From a virus, in IMG/VR virus record IMGVR_UViG_3300005264_000176, positions 1 through 24,671 of that record: a stretch of DNA of 24,671 bases; one strand, written 5' to 3'. The notes beneath the pieces are model-generated. The model was not told the origin of the DNA. It did no database searches and worked only from the letters and a program-made list of their open reading frames with translations. A program made the position numbers and the translations under genes. This document shows, piece after piece, positions 1 to 5,522 of the stretch (positions are counted from its first letter, which is position 1; each line of letters opens with the position of its first letter).

Positions 1-750
1 AAATATGTAACGTCAAATGCTTCTATTAATGTAGAGCGTTACAGTTATACGCAGTGGATCGCCTTTTTTGACCGTATTAATAAAGACACCAGTCCGGAAA
101 ATGCGGGGAATATTTTAAGGCGTTTTAAAACATTTGTTCGCTGGGCTAAGTCACGCGGGCGCATTAAGCAATCTCACTTGCTTGATATTCCAACACTTGC
201 TGTTGGTAATCATCAGCGTAGGCGAGATAGAACGTTAGAGTGGTTTGAAGTGGCTAAGTTGTGGCGTGAAATTGAGATGAGCAGGGCAGCGCTTAGTTGT
301 CGTGTTTGTACTCAATTACTCATTTTAACCGGTGCGCGTAATAGTGAAATTCGTGAAGCTAGAATAACTGAGTTTGATTTAGAGCGTGGCATCTGGATAT
401 TACCTGCAGAACGCTCTAAAACGAAAAAGGCGATCAGGCGTGCGTTATCGATTAAGGTGATTGAATTAATCAGATCGCTCGATTTAGCTTATGGCCATCA
501 ACGTGAGTTTTTAATCCCCGGGCAATCGGTTAAAAAGCCACTCACCAGCCATGCACAAAACCGTTTTGTACAACGGCTGAATGATAGAATGAAGCTGGAG
601 CACTTTGTACCGCATGATTTCAGACGCACTATTGTTACCCGTTTAAGTGAAAATGAGGTGATGCCCCATGTTACTGAAAAGATGTTAGGGCATGAACTGG
701 GGGGAATAATGGCGATTTATAATAAGCATGATTGGCTGGATGAACAGTGA
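1..750 (+). CDS. int: tyrosine recombinase / phage integrase, 3' part (5' end outside window)
   Basis: The reading frame is open from base 1 to the TGA at 748-750 and gives 249 residues, so the start codon lies before the window. The visible part holds the end of the core-binding domain and a whole catalytic domain. The first catalytic Arg is in TGARNSEIREA (around base 337), the HxxR box is HDFRRT (His codon 613-615), the second His is in GHELGG, and the nucleophile Tyr is in IYNKHDW near 720. The spacing and the YNKHDW ending resemble P4-type and related phage integrases. It lacks the extra segment before the HxxR box that marks integron integrases. It runs convergently into the GNAT gene and the two 3' ends overlap by 34 bp. 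It probably integrates the prophage or a neighbouring element; which attachment site it uses cannot be seen. Confidence 0.93.
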   Translation, partial: KYVTSNASINVERYSYTQWIAFFDRINKDTSPENAGNILRRFKTFVRWAKSRGRIKQSHLLDIPTLAVGNHQRRRDRTLEWFEVAKLWREIEMSRAALSCRVCTQLLILTGARNSEIREARITEFDLERGIWILPAERSKTKKAIRRALSIKVIELIRSLDLAYGHQREFLIPGQSVKKPLTSHAQNRFVQRLNDRMKLEHFVPHDFRRTIVTRLSENEVMPHVTEKMLGHELGGIMAIYNKHDWLDEQ

Positions 751-1289
751 AGTAGGTCTATAAACATGATGGGATTTTCTGCTTTTTTGTTATCTTCAGT
801 ATCCAATAAAGTGAATCCCTGTTTTTTATAAAACTCAACCGCTTCTTTTTTTGAGTCTGTGATAATGAAGCGACAGCCAACTTGTTTTGAAATAACTTCA
901 ACTGCAATAGCAACTGCTAAATCAACTAAAGCTTGGCCCAGTTTCATCCCTTTGAAGCGAGCATCTACAGCTAAACGCGCTATTTTTATAGCCGGAAGGG
1001 AGTCATAGTTGTTCGCATGGTGACAATCATCAATTGTGTAACCATTTCTAAGATCAACTTCACTGCAAGTAAGAGTGATAAATCCCATTATTCCCCGACT
1101 GCTTTCATTTTCTGAATCGTCAATTTTTTTAGCAACATAAGTTTGTGCTACCATGGATTTTTCAAAATCCAACGCTTGATTTTTCAGGAAGTTTTTAAGG
1201 GGCAGGAATGATTTGTTGCCTGTTTTAAAAGTCGATGTTTGATCAGATTCTTGAATAGGTCTAATGATGTAGTCTGTAAATAGTTCCAT
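717..1289 (-). CDS. GNAT-family acetyltransferase, TacT/AtaT-like toxin candidate
   Basis: A 190-aa GNAT-fold protein. Residues 103-120 hold the beta4/alpha3 acetyl-CoA region (IARLAVDARFKGMKLG), followed by a conserved strand and FYKKQGF at 153-159, whose Tyr154 matches the general acid of TacT/AtaT-type toxins. Those toxins acetylate the amino group of charged tRNAs and stop translation. The pyrophosphate loop is unusual: the family motif Q/RxxGxG/A reads RFKGMK, with Lys where Gly or Ala is normal. The gene starts 16 bp after the stop of a 52-aa gene, without a clear ribosome binding site, which suggests coupled translation as in GNAT toxin-antitoxin pairs. Its 3' end overlaps the integrase gene on the other strand. 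It could instead be an ordinary acetyltransferase. The GNAT call is firm; the toxin role is inferred. Confidence 0.85.
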   Translation of the reverse strand: MELFTDYIIRPIQESDQTSTFKTGNKSFLPLKNFLKNQALDFEKSMVAQTYVAKKIDDSENESSRGIMGFITLTCSEVDLRNGYTIDDCHHANNYDSLPAIKIARLAVDARFKGMKLGQALVDLAVAIAVEVISKQVGCRFIITDSKKEAVEFYKKQGFTLLDTEDNKKAENPIMFIDLLHCSSSQSCLL

Positions 1290-1305
1290 TAATTAATAAT
1301 AGGAA

Positions 1306-1464
1306 CTATTTACGTGAATTTAAGCTAGCCAGAATAGCGCGACCACGTTGTAGTGATGATTTTGCTTGGCGGTTTGGCTTATCTTCTTTCATGTGCTTTA
1401 TAAAACGCGCAGCATCAGCACCACTCAGTTCAACACGACCAAATGTAGAGCTTTTAATTGCCAT
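1306..1464 (-). CDS. small putative antitoxin partner of the GNAT protein
   Basis: A 52-aa basic protein starting MAIKSSTFGRVELSG. The start is set by a near-perfect Shine-Dalgarno (AAAGGAGGT, in bases 1468-1476) five bases before the ATG at 1464; a longer reading to 1515 ignores this site. The residues from 12 onward (ELSGADAARFIKHM) look like a short DNA-binding or dimerisation segment, and the basic, helical tail could wrap the toxin. I do not recognise the family by name. The antitoxin call rests on size, position directly upstream of a GNAT gene, co-transcription, and a TGCAAG/CTTGCA palindrome just upstream that looks like a self-repression operator. Confidence 0.6.
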   Translation of the reverse strand: MAIKSSTFGRVELSGADAARFIKHMKEDKPNRQAKSSLQRGRAILASLNSRK

Positions 1465-1497
1465 GGTGACCTCCTTTGTGATTTGATGAAAAAGAAA

Positions 1498-1523
1498 TGC
1501 AAGGTAATCTTGCAATAATTATA
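1498..1523 (-). promoter_or_regulatory. promoter -10 and operator palindrome of the toxin-antitoxin pair
   Basis: On the minus strand a perfect -10 box TATAAT (bases 1523-1518) is followed immediately by the inverted repeat TGCAAG-5 nt-CTTGCA (1498-1514). A protein bound there would cover the transcription start. No good -35 box is seen at the right distance. This fits an autoregulated toxin-antitoxin promoter. Confidence 0.55.
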
Positions 1524-1639
1524 GTGCACTTTACGTTTGTAGGTGTACGAAAGCAAGATAATATTTGCTTTTAAGATGTATACAAAACAACAATAACAAA
1601 CAAAACACAACATAAAACAACCTGCTTAATGTTTTCAAT

Positions 1640-1680
1640 AAGGGCTAATGAAAGCCCTTTTTAGTCTCCTGTATGAGACT
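1640..1680 (+). terminator. intrinsic-terminator-like hairpin plus a second small hairpin
   Basis: Stem AAGGGCT (1640-1646) pairs with AGCCCTT (1653-1659) around a 6-nt loop and runs into TTTTT (1658-1662), a rho-independent terminator on the plus strand. Directly after it AGTCTC (1663-1668) pairs with GAGACT (1675-1680). No plus-strand gene ends here, so it may be a remnant or may insulate the array from transcription out of the integrase. Bases 1465-1808 otherwise hold only the TA promoter, these hairpins and an eroded array end. Confidence 0.5.
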
Positions 1681-1738
1681 ACTCAAAATCCCCGAAACCT
1701 TTCCCACTGGCCGTTTTTAAGTTGTCGAGATAGATACT

Positions 1739-1805
1739 ACAGTGACGCATTTGTCAGATAACCGCTGAAATATATGTCACTGTGATTGTGATAACAGTGT
1801 TATAT
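1739..1805 (-). repeat. degenerate attC-like end of the cassette array
   Basis: Just after the stop of the last cassette gene, the minus strand has an R''-like box ATATAAC (1799-1805). ACAGTGAC (1739-1746) and GTCACTGT (1776-1783) form a perfect 8-bp inverted repeat, and ACAGTG appears again at 1794-1799. The conserved 3' half seen in the other sites is not recognisable. I read this as an eroded or rearranged terminal attC, with low certainty. Confidence 0.3.
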
Positions 1806-1808
1806 TGC

Positions 1809-2003
1809 CTAATTCTTTTTTATTGCAAAGCTGGGGCACGTTTCTTTTATTAGCATCTCCCTTGCTTTTTTGTTTTCCATCCACACCACTGTAAGCCTGC
1901 TGATTGTAATTCTGCTGTATACAACCTTATTGTTTTTGTTGCGTATTAACTTCTTGCTAAAGTGATCAATGTTTATTTCTTTGTACCAAGAAACCATAAA
2001 CAT
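1809..2003 (-). CDS. hypothetical gene-cassette protein (64 aa)
   Basis: A 64-aa basic protein starting MFMVSWYKEINIDHF. The ATG at 2003 is chosen because AGGAG (2016-2012) sits 8 nt upstream; a longer reading to 2039 would run into the preceding attC. No domain is recognised and no membrane segment is convincing. It is the most distal single-gene cassette of the array, with its own ribosome binding site, and its stop lies 3 bp before an ATATAAC box. Function unknown. Confidence 0.6.
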   Translation of the reverse strand: MFMVSWYKEINIDHFSKKLIRNKNNKVVYSRITISRLTVVWMENKKAREMLIKETCPSFAIKKN

Positions 2004-2030
2004 AATTTTTTCTCCTAAACCTCCACGGCA

Positions 2031-2089
2031 TTCTAACAACTCAAAGCAGTGGACAGATAAAGCCCTGCCACTGTTTTATGCGGTTATAT
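2031..2089 (-). repeat. attC: integron attC recombination site (59 bp)
   Basis: Minus-strand order: R'' ATATAAC (2089-2083), L'' CAGTGGCAG, a short central spacer, L' CTG-T-CCACTG, then R' GTTAGAA (2037-2031). L'' and L' pair fully except for one unpaired T, the extrahelical base that directs bottom-strand recognition by IntI. The 3' half carries TTGAGTTGTTA, shared with the other sites. Confidence 0.85.
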
Positions 2090-2332
2090 TTTTTCCCGAT
2101 GTTCATTTAAACCAATGCGCTTTAAATTTGAATAATCATTATCCAACAGCATCCACCCAAGCATTACATAATAATGGAGCATTGCTACAACTCGCAAATA
2201 TTCACCAAAACCGAACACAAAGCCAATTACTAGAATCAGCGCGGCAGTTGGCAGTCCTATTAGAGCGCACAGTCTGGTGATGTCGTTATACCACATCCAA
2301 ATCCAAGCGCGTTTAAATCTATTCTTTTCCAT
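2084..2332 (-). CDS. small membrane protein, integron gene cassette
   Basis: An 82-aa protein starting MEKNRFKRAWIWMW. A hydrophobic stretch around residues 22-45 (ALIGLPTAALILVIGFVFGF) is a clear membrane span, and a second weaker one covers roughly residues 46-63. The start is supported by AGAGGAAAAGAT directly before the ATG. The stop codon TAA is formed by the R'' box of the following attC (ATAACCGC), so gene and site are fused. No family is recognised. Small membrane proteins are common among integron cassettes and may act on the envelope or in phage exclusion, but there is no direct evidence for that here. Confidence 0.7.
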   Translation of the reverse strand: MEKNRFKRAWIWMWYNDITRLCALIGLPTAALILVIGFVFGFGEYLRVVAMLHYYVMLGWMLLDNDYSNLKRIGLNEHREKI

Positions 2333-2364
2333 ATCTTTTCCTCTAATTAACCGCTAAAACCAAA

Positions 2365-2450
2365 ATATAACAACTCAATAAACTGGACGCTAAACAGTTG
2401 ATTGTTAAGTTATTCGTGTTTTTACCGCCAGTTATTTTTTGCGGTTATAT
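2365..2450 (-). repeat. attC: integron attC recombination site (86 bp)
   Basis: R'' ATATAAC (2450-2444) and R' GTTATAT (2371-2365) are exact complements. Inside, L'' ACTGGCG pairs with L' CG-T-CCAGT, leaving one extrahelical T. Ends match the other sites (ATAACCGCA at 5', TTGAGTTGTTAT at 3'). Confidence 0.88.
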
Positions 2451-2669
2451 TACTTTTCGCTTCGCTCTTTGTGTGAGCGCATCAGCATTTAATACTAGCG
2501 CAGCAGAAACAAAAACACCCAAAGAACTTACACGGCTGTTTCGCTTGCGTGCGTATTTTTCAGGGTTTTCTAATCTGTCTTTTTCAAAAGCGATTCTTCT
2601 AGCCTTTTCCTCTGCTCTAGCTTTATTGTATCGCTCAGCTTCTTCTTTTTTATATGCGTAATTACCCAT
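2445..2669 (-). CDS. hypothetical gene-cassette protein, charged helical N-part (74 aa)
   Basis: Residues 7-45 are very rich in Lys, Arg and Glu and should form a long charged helix or coiled coil (KKEEAERYNKARAEEKARR). Residues 46-65 are moderately hydrophobic (VSSLGVFVSAALVL) and could be a membrane anchor. The ATG at 2669 follows AGAGGGCGGT. The stop TAA comes from the R'' box of the attC behind it. No known family recognised. An antisense reading of this segment, starting at 2398, is a shadow. Confidence 0.65.
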   Translation of the reverse strand: MGNYAYKKEEAERYNKARAEEKARRIAFEKDRLENPEKYARKRNSRVSSLGVFVSAALVLNADALTQRAKRKVI

Positions 2670-2698
2670 ACCGCCCTCTTAATTAATAATAAAAGTAA

Positions 2699-2785
2699 AT
2701 ATAACAACTCAATAAACCAGATGGCTCACGGTTGTTATTGTTAAAATTCAGTGGTCTAAGCCACTGGTTATTTTTGCGGTTATAT
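2699..2785 (-). repeat. attC: integron attC recombination site (87 bp)
   Basis: R'' ATATAAC (2785-2779) and R' GTTATAT (2705-2699) are exact complements. L'' ACCAGTGGC pairs with L' GCCA-T-CTGGT with a single extrahelical T. Very similar over its whole length to the site at 3080-3167, so the two cassettes come from the same attC family. Confidence 0.9.
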
Positions 2786-2794
2786 GTACTTGCT

Positions 2795-3052
2795 TTATAA
2801 GTCTAAGTCTAGATCTGCTTTAACACGCTTTTCCCACTCTTTTTGCTTTTTATCCTGCTGTATAATAATAATTGCCGACAGTGGAAAAGCTAATGCAAAC
2901 AACACTCGAAAAACATAAAACAATACAATCATTAGCGACGACTTAAACCCATACAACAAAATCTGAAAAGCGTTCCCACAAGCAGCGTCTCGCACTAAAA
3001 CGCCACCCCAATTATCTGCAATAGCACCCCAACAGCCTTTTAAATACTTCAT
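2795..3052 (-). CDS. small membrane protein, integron gene cassette (85 aa)
   Basis: Starts MKYLKGCWGAIADNWGG with AGAGGTTTAA before the ATG. Residues about 31-65 are strongly hydrophobic (two membrane segments, or one long one), followed by a charged cytoplasmic tail (KKQKEWEKRVKADLDLDL). Three Cys or paired Trp positions lie in the N-terminal part. The stop lies 9 bp before the attC R'' box instead of inside it. Family unknown; a membrane role is the only supported statement. Confidence 0.68.
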   Translation of the reverse strand: MKYLKGCWGAIADNWGGVLVRDAACGNAFQILLYGFKSSLMIVLFYVFRVLFALAFPLSAIIIIQQDKKQKEWEKRVKADLDLDL

Positions 3053-3079
3053 TTAAACCTCTTTATTAATAAAACGCAC

Positions 3080-3167
3080 ATATAACAACTCAATAAACCA
3101 GATGGTTCACGGCTGTTATTGTTAAAATTCAGCGACCTAAGCCACTGGTTATTTTCTGCGGTTATGT
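3080..3167 (-). repeat. attC: integron attC recombination site (88 bp)
   Basis: R'' ACATAAC (3167-3161) and R' GTTATAT (3086-3080) pair over six positions. L'' ACCAGTGG pairs with L' CCA-T-CTGGT, again with one extrahelical T. Central spacer about 40 nt. The 3' half is TTTATTGAGTTGTTAT. Confidence 0.9.
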
Positions 3168-3425
3168 TTCTTTGTTTTTATTAATGGCAAGATAGGCTAT
3201 TGTTGATCCTTCATCCATCCTGACGCTAGGTAGGTTTTTAATTTCATTTAGAGCAACTACCAAGTCTTTATTTTTAATATGCATCTTACTCATATCTTTA
3301 TAAACTCTTTTAGCTGATCTGTTTATTGAGTTAATAAGGCTTACATTAAATACATCTTCATTACTTTCAGGGCAAGAAACGCCGAGTGTTACAGCCAAAC
3401 GTCTTATTGCTTCAAAACTACCCAT
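3162..3425 (-). CDS. hypothetical gene-cassette protein (87 aa)
   Basis: Starts MGSFEAIRRLAVTLGVSCPE; the ATG at 3425 follows TTGGAGAAATTT, so the longer TTG reading to 3437 would start in the ribosome binding site. The predicted protein is soluble, with helical N- and middle parts and basic KNKDLVVALNEIKNLP. No domain is recognised. The stop TAA is again supplied by the attC R'' box (ACATAACC). One gene per cassette, with its own ribosome binding site and no visible promoter. Confidence 0.65.
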   Translation of the reverse strand: MGSFEAIRRLAVTLGVSCPESNEDVFNVSLINSINRSAKRVYKDMSKMHIKNKDLVVALNEIKNLPSVRMDEGSTIAYLAINKNKET

Positions 3426-3450
3426 AAATTTCTCCAATTAGTTACTAAAA

Positions 3451-3506
3451 ACATAACAACTCAATGAACGCGGACAACAAGTTGCCTGTTATCTGTATGG
3501 TTATGT
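3451..3506 (-). repeat. attC: integron attC recombination site, short (56 bp)
   Basis: R'' ACATAAC (3506-3500) and R' GTTATGT (3457-3451) are exact complements. The inner stem is GGCAAC against GTTG-T-CC, with one unpaired T. The 3' half reads CATTGAGTTGTTATG as in the longer sites. The inner stem is shorter than in the others. Confidence 0.78.
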
Positions 3507-3719
3507 TTCTAATTCATTGCTAAGCCTACCCGCTAACAACTGCCAATCTTCGAAATTACAAGTTGCACACTGCTCAGACTCTTGCACTAATTGCTGTTTT
3601 GTCTGCAAACTCAACTCTTCCCAAACACTCAGCACATAACGAACAACCGCTAAAGCACCACCTGTTTTTCTGTCATGCGCATATCTGCAAGCGAAAACAA
3701 TCATTATTTGATGGTTCAT
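3501..3719 (-). CDS. hypothetical protein (72 aa), first gene of the cassette array
   Basis: Starts MNHQIMIVFACRYAHDRKTG after AGGGGATTAAAT. The CRYAHDRKTG(x)AVVxxxL pattern reminds me of small uncharacterised proteins of phages and plasmids (CRYALxRxTY-like), whose function is unknown. Later residues include a CATC pair that could bind metal. Its stop TAA is formed by the R'' box of the attC at 3451-3506, which places it inside a cassette, not in the phage operon proper. No attI or other attC is seen upstream. Confidence 0.65.
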   Translation of the reverse strand: MNHQIMIVFACRYAHDRKTGGALAVVRYVLSVWEELSLQTKQQLVQESEQCATCNFEDWQLLAGRLSNELET

Positions 3720-3721
3720 AT

Positions 3722-3817
3722 TTAATCCCCTAAAACCATTTTGTTGATAGCAAGCTCTTTATAAGCTCTAAAATCTCTAGTTGCGCAAGCATCAGAAATT
3801 CCAAAATAATCAGTTAA
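3722..3817 (-). pseudogene. 31-codon remnant in frame behind the upstream gene's stop
   Basis: Directly after the TAA of the upstream gene (3820-3818), in the same frame, an open stretch runs to a TAA at 3724-3722. It reads LTDYFGISDACATRDFRAYK and then ELAINKMVLGD. The pattern FGIS-x3-A-T-R-D-x2-x-YKEL looks like the recognition helix of a winged HTH of the kind found before WYL domains. There is no start codon or ribosome binding site. I read it as a leftover 3' fragment, possibly marking the junction between the phage operon and the cassette array. Weak evidence. Confidence 0.3.
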
Positions 3818-4525
3818 TTAGTAGTTATGACCGATATAAACAGTCTCACCAATACAGTTGTCTAAATCCATTATCTCAGTACGAGCAGCATACATTTTGA
3901 ATAGCCATGCCAATAAGTCATGGCATTGAGTAGATGCCGTAATTGTGTCGGATATGCGACCGTTTTGGCCATTATATAAATAACCTATGTACCAACCTTT
4001 AGTTGATGACATTCCTTTATGGCGATAGAAAGTTGCTTTAATGTTGTACCAATCATATTCAGGGTGAATAATTTTTAATTCAATGCGTTCATTTTCATCA
4101 TCACCATCCCATTCAATACCAATAGTGTCATGACCATGATTCAAGCATTCATCACCCCAATAGCTTTTTATTTTATCGGTAAGAGCTTCAAAGGCCATTT
4201 CTTTAGGCACTGGTGTTAACTTGTCCTCGATTACTTCAACTATTTGCTTTTGGGCTTGTTCTTTTAGATTTGATTCAAACGCTGAAACAACTGTGTGAGC
4301 AATGAAATTATTGTACTCAGGGAGTGATACTTGGGTTAATGATGCACCAATTGACGCTTCAATCTTTTCACCAATAGCTTTACCAAAGTCGCTATAAGAG
4401 CGTATAGCCGAATCAACTTGATCCTTTAGCATTTTCTTTAGGCTATCTTCAATCATTCCCTCAAGCGTTCCATCAGTGCATAACTGTTGCATTTTTTGTG
4501 CGGTTAATTCGTTTAATTCTTTCAT
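3818..4525 (-). CDS. hypothetical phage protein (235 aa)
   Basis: Start ATG at 4525 follows TAGGAAATAAA. The N-terminal 100 residues are helical and charged, with many Gln, Lys and Glu (EQAQKQIVEVIEDKL). The C-terminal half is mixed alpha/beta with an acidic patch (IEWDGDDENERIELK) and aromatic-rich strands (HPEYDWYNIKATFYRHKG). No signal peptide or membrane segment. I do not recognise a domain. It is the last full gene of the leftward early operon, 8 bp after the gene before it, and is likely expressed early from the immunity-region side. Confidence 0.75.
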   Translation of the reverse strand: MKELNELTAQKMQQLCTDGTLEGMIEDSLKKMLKDQVDSAIRSYSDFGKAIGEKIEASIGASLTQVSLPEYNNFIAHTVVSAFESNLKEQAQKQIVEVIEDKLTPVPKEMAFEALTDKIKSYWGDECLNHGHDTIGIEWDGDDENERIELKIIHPEYDWYNIKATFYRHKGMSSTKGWYIGYLYNGQNGRISDTITASTQCHDLLAWLFKMYAARTEIMDLDNCIGETVYIGHNY

Positions 4526-4533
4526 TTTATTTC

Positions 4534-4734
4534 CTAGATTAAGTTAATTAATTTTTCAACTTTTTTTAGACAAGCAGCGCACGTTTGGCGAGCGGCTTCG
4601 ATTGGCTCGTCTGACGTTACGCCATCTGATGAAAGCGGTTCTCGCCCACACAAGCTAGCCTCACCTGCTTTTTTATCAATTAAGAAAGCGTGACAGGCGC
4701 GTTTAGGGTTAGATCCTTGCCATTTTGTTTTCAT
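4534..4734 (-). CDS. small Cys/His-rich hypothetical protein
   Basis: About 66 aa from MKTKWQGSNPKRACHAF; an alternative ATG at 4749 overlaps the previous gene by 11 bp. I prefer 4734 because GGGAAA lies about 8 nt upstream, but the upstream start cannot be excluded. Cysteines occur in ACHAF, LCGREP and TCAACLKK, a spacing that can bind one zinc. Proteins with this Cys layout (CHA...CG....CxxC) are common small phage early proteins of unknown role. Confidence 0.65.
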   Translation of the reverse strand: MKTKWQGSNPKRACHAFLIDKKAGEASLCGREPLSSDGVTSDEPIEAARQTCAACLKKVEKLINLI

Positions 4735-4738
4735 CGAA

Positions 4739-5011
4739 TTATTTCCCATTTAATTTATCTAATGATTTTTGCTTTCTCTCTTGGTATTCATAACAACCAA
4801 AATTAAAGCCCACTAAAACTGTTAATGCTTTACAACTTGCGCAGGGTCGCATTGATGGCAAATGCATATCTGTAGAAGAAATTGATAATGCAGTTGATAA
4901 CTTCACTAACTTAGCTTGAAGGTGCTCAGAGCATGAATGACTACCATCACGACCACGAACCCACTCAAAACCACAAGAACAACAGGCGCATAAGTCCTCT
5001 TTTTTAGGCAT
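4739..5011 (-). CDS. small zinc-binding hypothetical protein
   Basis: A 90-aa protein. It starts MPKKEDLCACCSCGFEWVRG, with Cys8, 10, 11 and 13, then GSHSCSEH, CASC and one later Cys. The block CSCGFEWxRGxDGSHSCSE is reminiscent of small uncharacterised phage early proteins. It probably folds around one or two zinc ions. It overlaps or abuts the next gene and is separated by 19 bp from the HTH gene upstream, so it belongs to the leftward operon. Function unknown. Confidence 0.7.
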   Translation of the reverse strand: MPKKEDLCACCSCGFEWVRGRDGSHSCSEHLQAKLVKLSTALSISSTDMHLPSMRPCASCKALTVLVGFNFGCYEYQERKQKSLDKLNGK

Positions 5012-5030
5012 GTTTTAATTCCTATTACAT

Positions 5031-5264
5031 TCAATGAGAGTGATTTTCTGATACTTTCCGGCTTTCAATAAACTTCAGCACGTCACTGAATTTATAAAGC
5101 GGTCTGCCGTTTCCGTATAAATGCACGGGAGGAACGATTTCTAAAAAGTTGGTGTGTTTAACTAACTTCATGCTGAAGTAATGGCGGCTTACGCCCATTA
5201 AACGGGTGATTTCGTTAACATTGATTAAACGCTCACGATCTAATTCTTCTGCAGTGATTGGCAT
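5031..5264 (-). CDS. AlpA/excisionase-like helix-turn-helix protein
   Basis: A 77-aa protein after a strong AAGGAGCCAGTT site. Residues 14-40 (INVNEITRLMGVSRHYFSMK) form a MerR/AlpA-type HTH: Ile-Asn-x-x-Glu-Ile-x-x-hydrophobic-hydrophobic-Gly-Val-Ser-Arg. It is followed by a wing with GNGRPLYKFSDVLKFIESRK, the usual wing and helix of AlpA and Xis proteins. Such proteins bind DNA near att sites and promote excision, or switch on integrase genes. It lies in the leftward operon facing the integrase end, as expected of an excision factor. The excisionase role is inferred; the HTH is fairly clear. Confidence 0.65.
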   Translation of the reverse strand: MPITAEELDRERLINVNEITRLMGVSRHYFSMKLVKHTNFLEIVPPVHLYGNGRPLYKFSDVLKFIESRKVSENHSH

Positions 5265-5274
5265 AACTGGCTCC

Positions 5275-5514
5275 TTATAACGTTAAATCGTTAGCTAATA
5301 AATTTTGAATCCGATCGCCTGCATGTTGAAAACCTGAGTGCCATGCATCTGCTTCGGGTGTTGCTTCTTTGTAGGGGCGCAATATGCGTTGACCGTTTAT
5401 TTTTTGGTTTAATTTATCGGCAAAACCATTGTGATAAGCCACACTACGAGGAATCCCACTATCAAAACGGTTTTTGTAAATTTCACTGGCGTTTAAATCG
5501 GTTAGTTTCAACAT
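5275..5514 (-). CDS. hypothetical phage protein (79 aa)
   Basis: I choose the second of two adjacent ATGs (5514), because AGGAG at 5524-5520 lies 5 nt upstream; the longer reading to 5550 starts inside the previous gene without support. It begins MLKLTDLNASEIYKNRFDSG. Residues include IPRSVAYHNGFADKLN and EADAWHSGFQHAGDRI: two YHNGF/WHSGF-like elements, perhaps an internal duplication of a His-Gly-Phe motif. No domain is named. It sits 10 bp before the HTH gene in the same operon. Confidence 0.65.
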   Translation of the reverse strand: MLKLTDLNASEIYKNRFDSGIPRSVAYHNGFADKLNQKINGQRILRPYKEATPEADAWHSGFQHAGDRIQNLLANDLTL

Positions 5515-5522
5515 CATTGCTC

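Noticed and set aside
1-750. Left integrase as an integron integrase (IntI)
   Set aside because: The catalytic domain lacks the IntI-specific extra segment and matches P4-like recombinases. The integrase at 11764 lacks it too.
1425-1613. Minus-strand frame over the TA promoter
   Set aside because: Low-complexity, overlaps the antitoxin start in another frame and its promoter.
1969-2661. Plus-strand frames over the cassette region (1969-2280, 2398-2661)
   Set aside because: They run across attC sites antisense to genes with good ribosome binding sites, and show no protein-like pattern.
2031-3506. The repeated 56-88 bp elements as a CRISPR array or REP/BIME repeats
   Set aside because: The units differ in length, contain genes between them, have R and L boxes with an extrahelical base, and no short uniform spacers.
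5031-5264. HTH protein as a MerR-type metal regulator
   Set aside because: Too short, no effector domain; the AlpA/Xis layout fits better.
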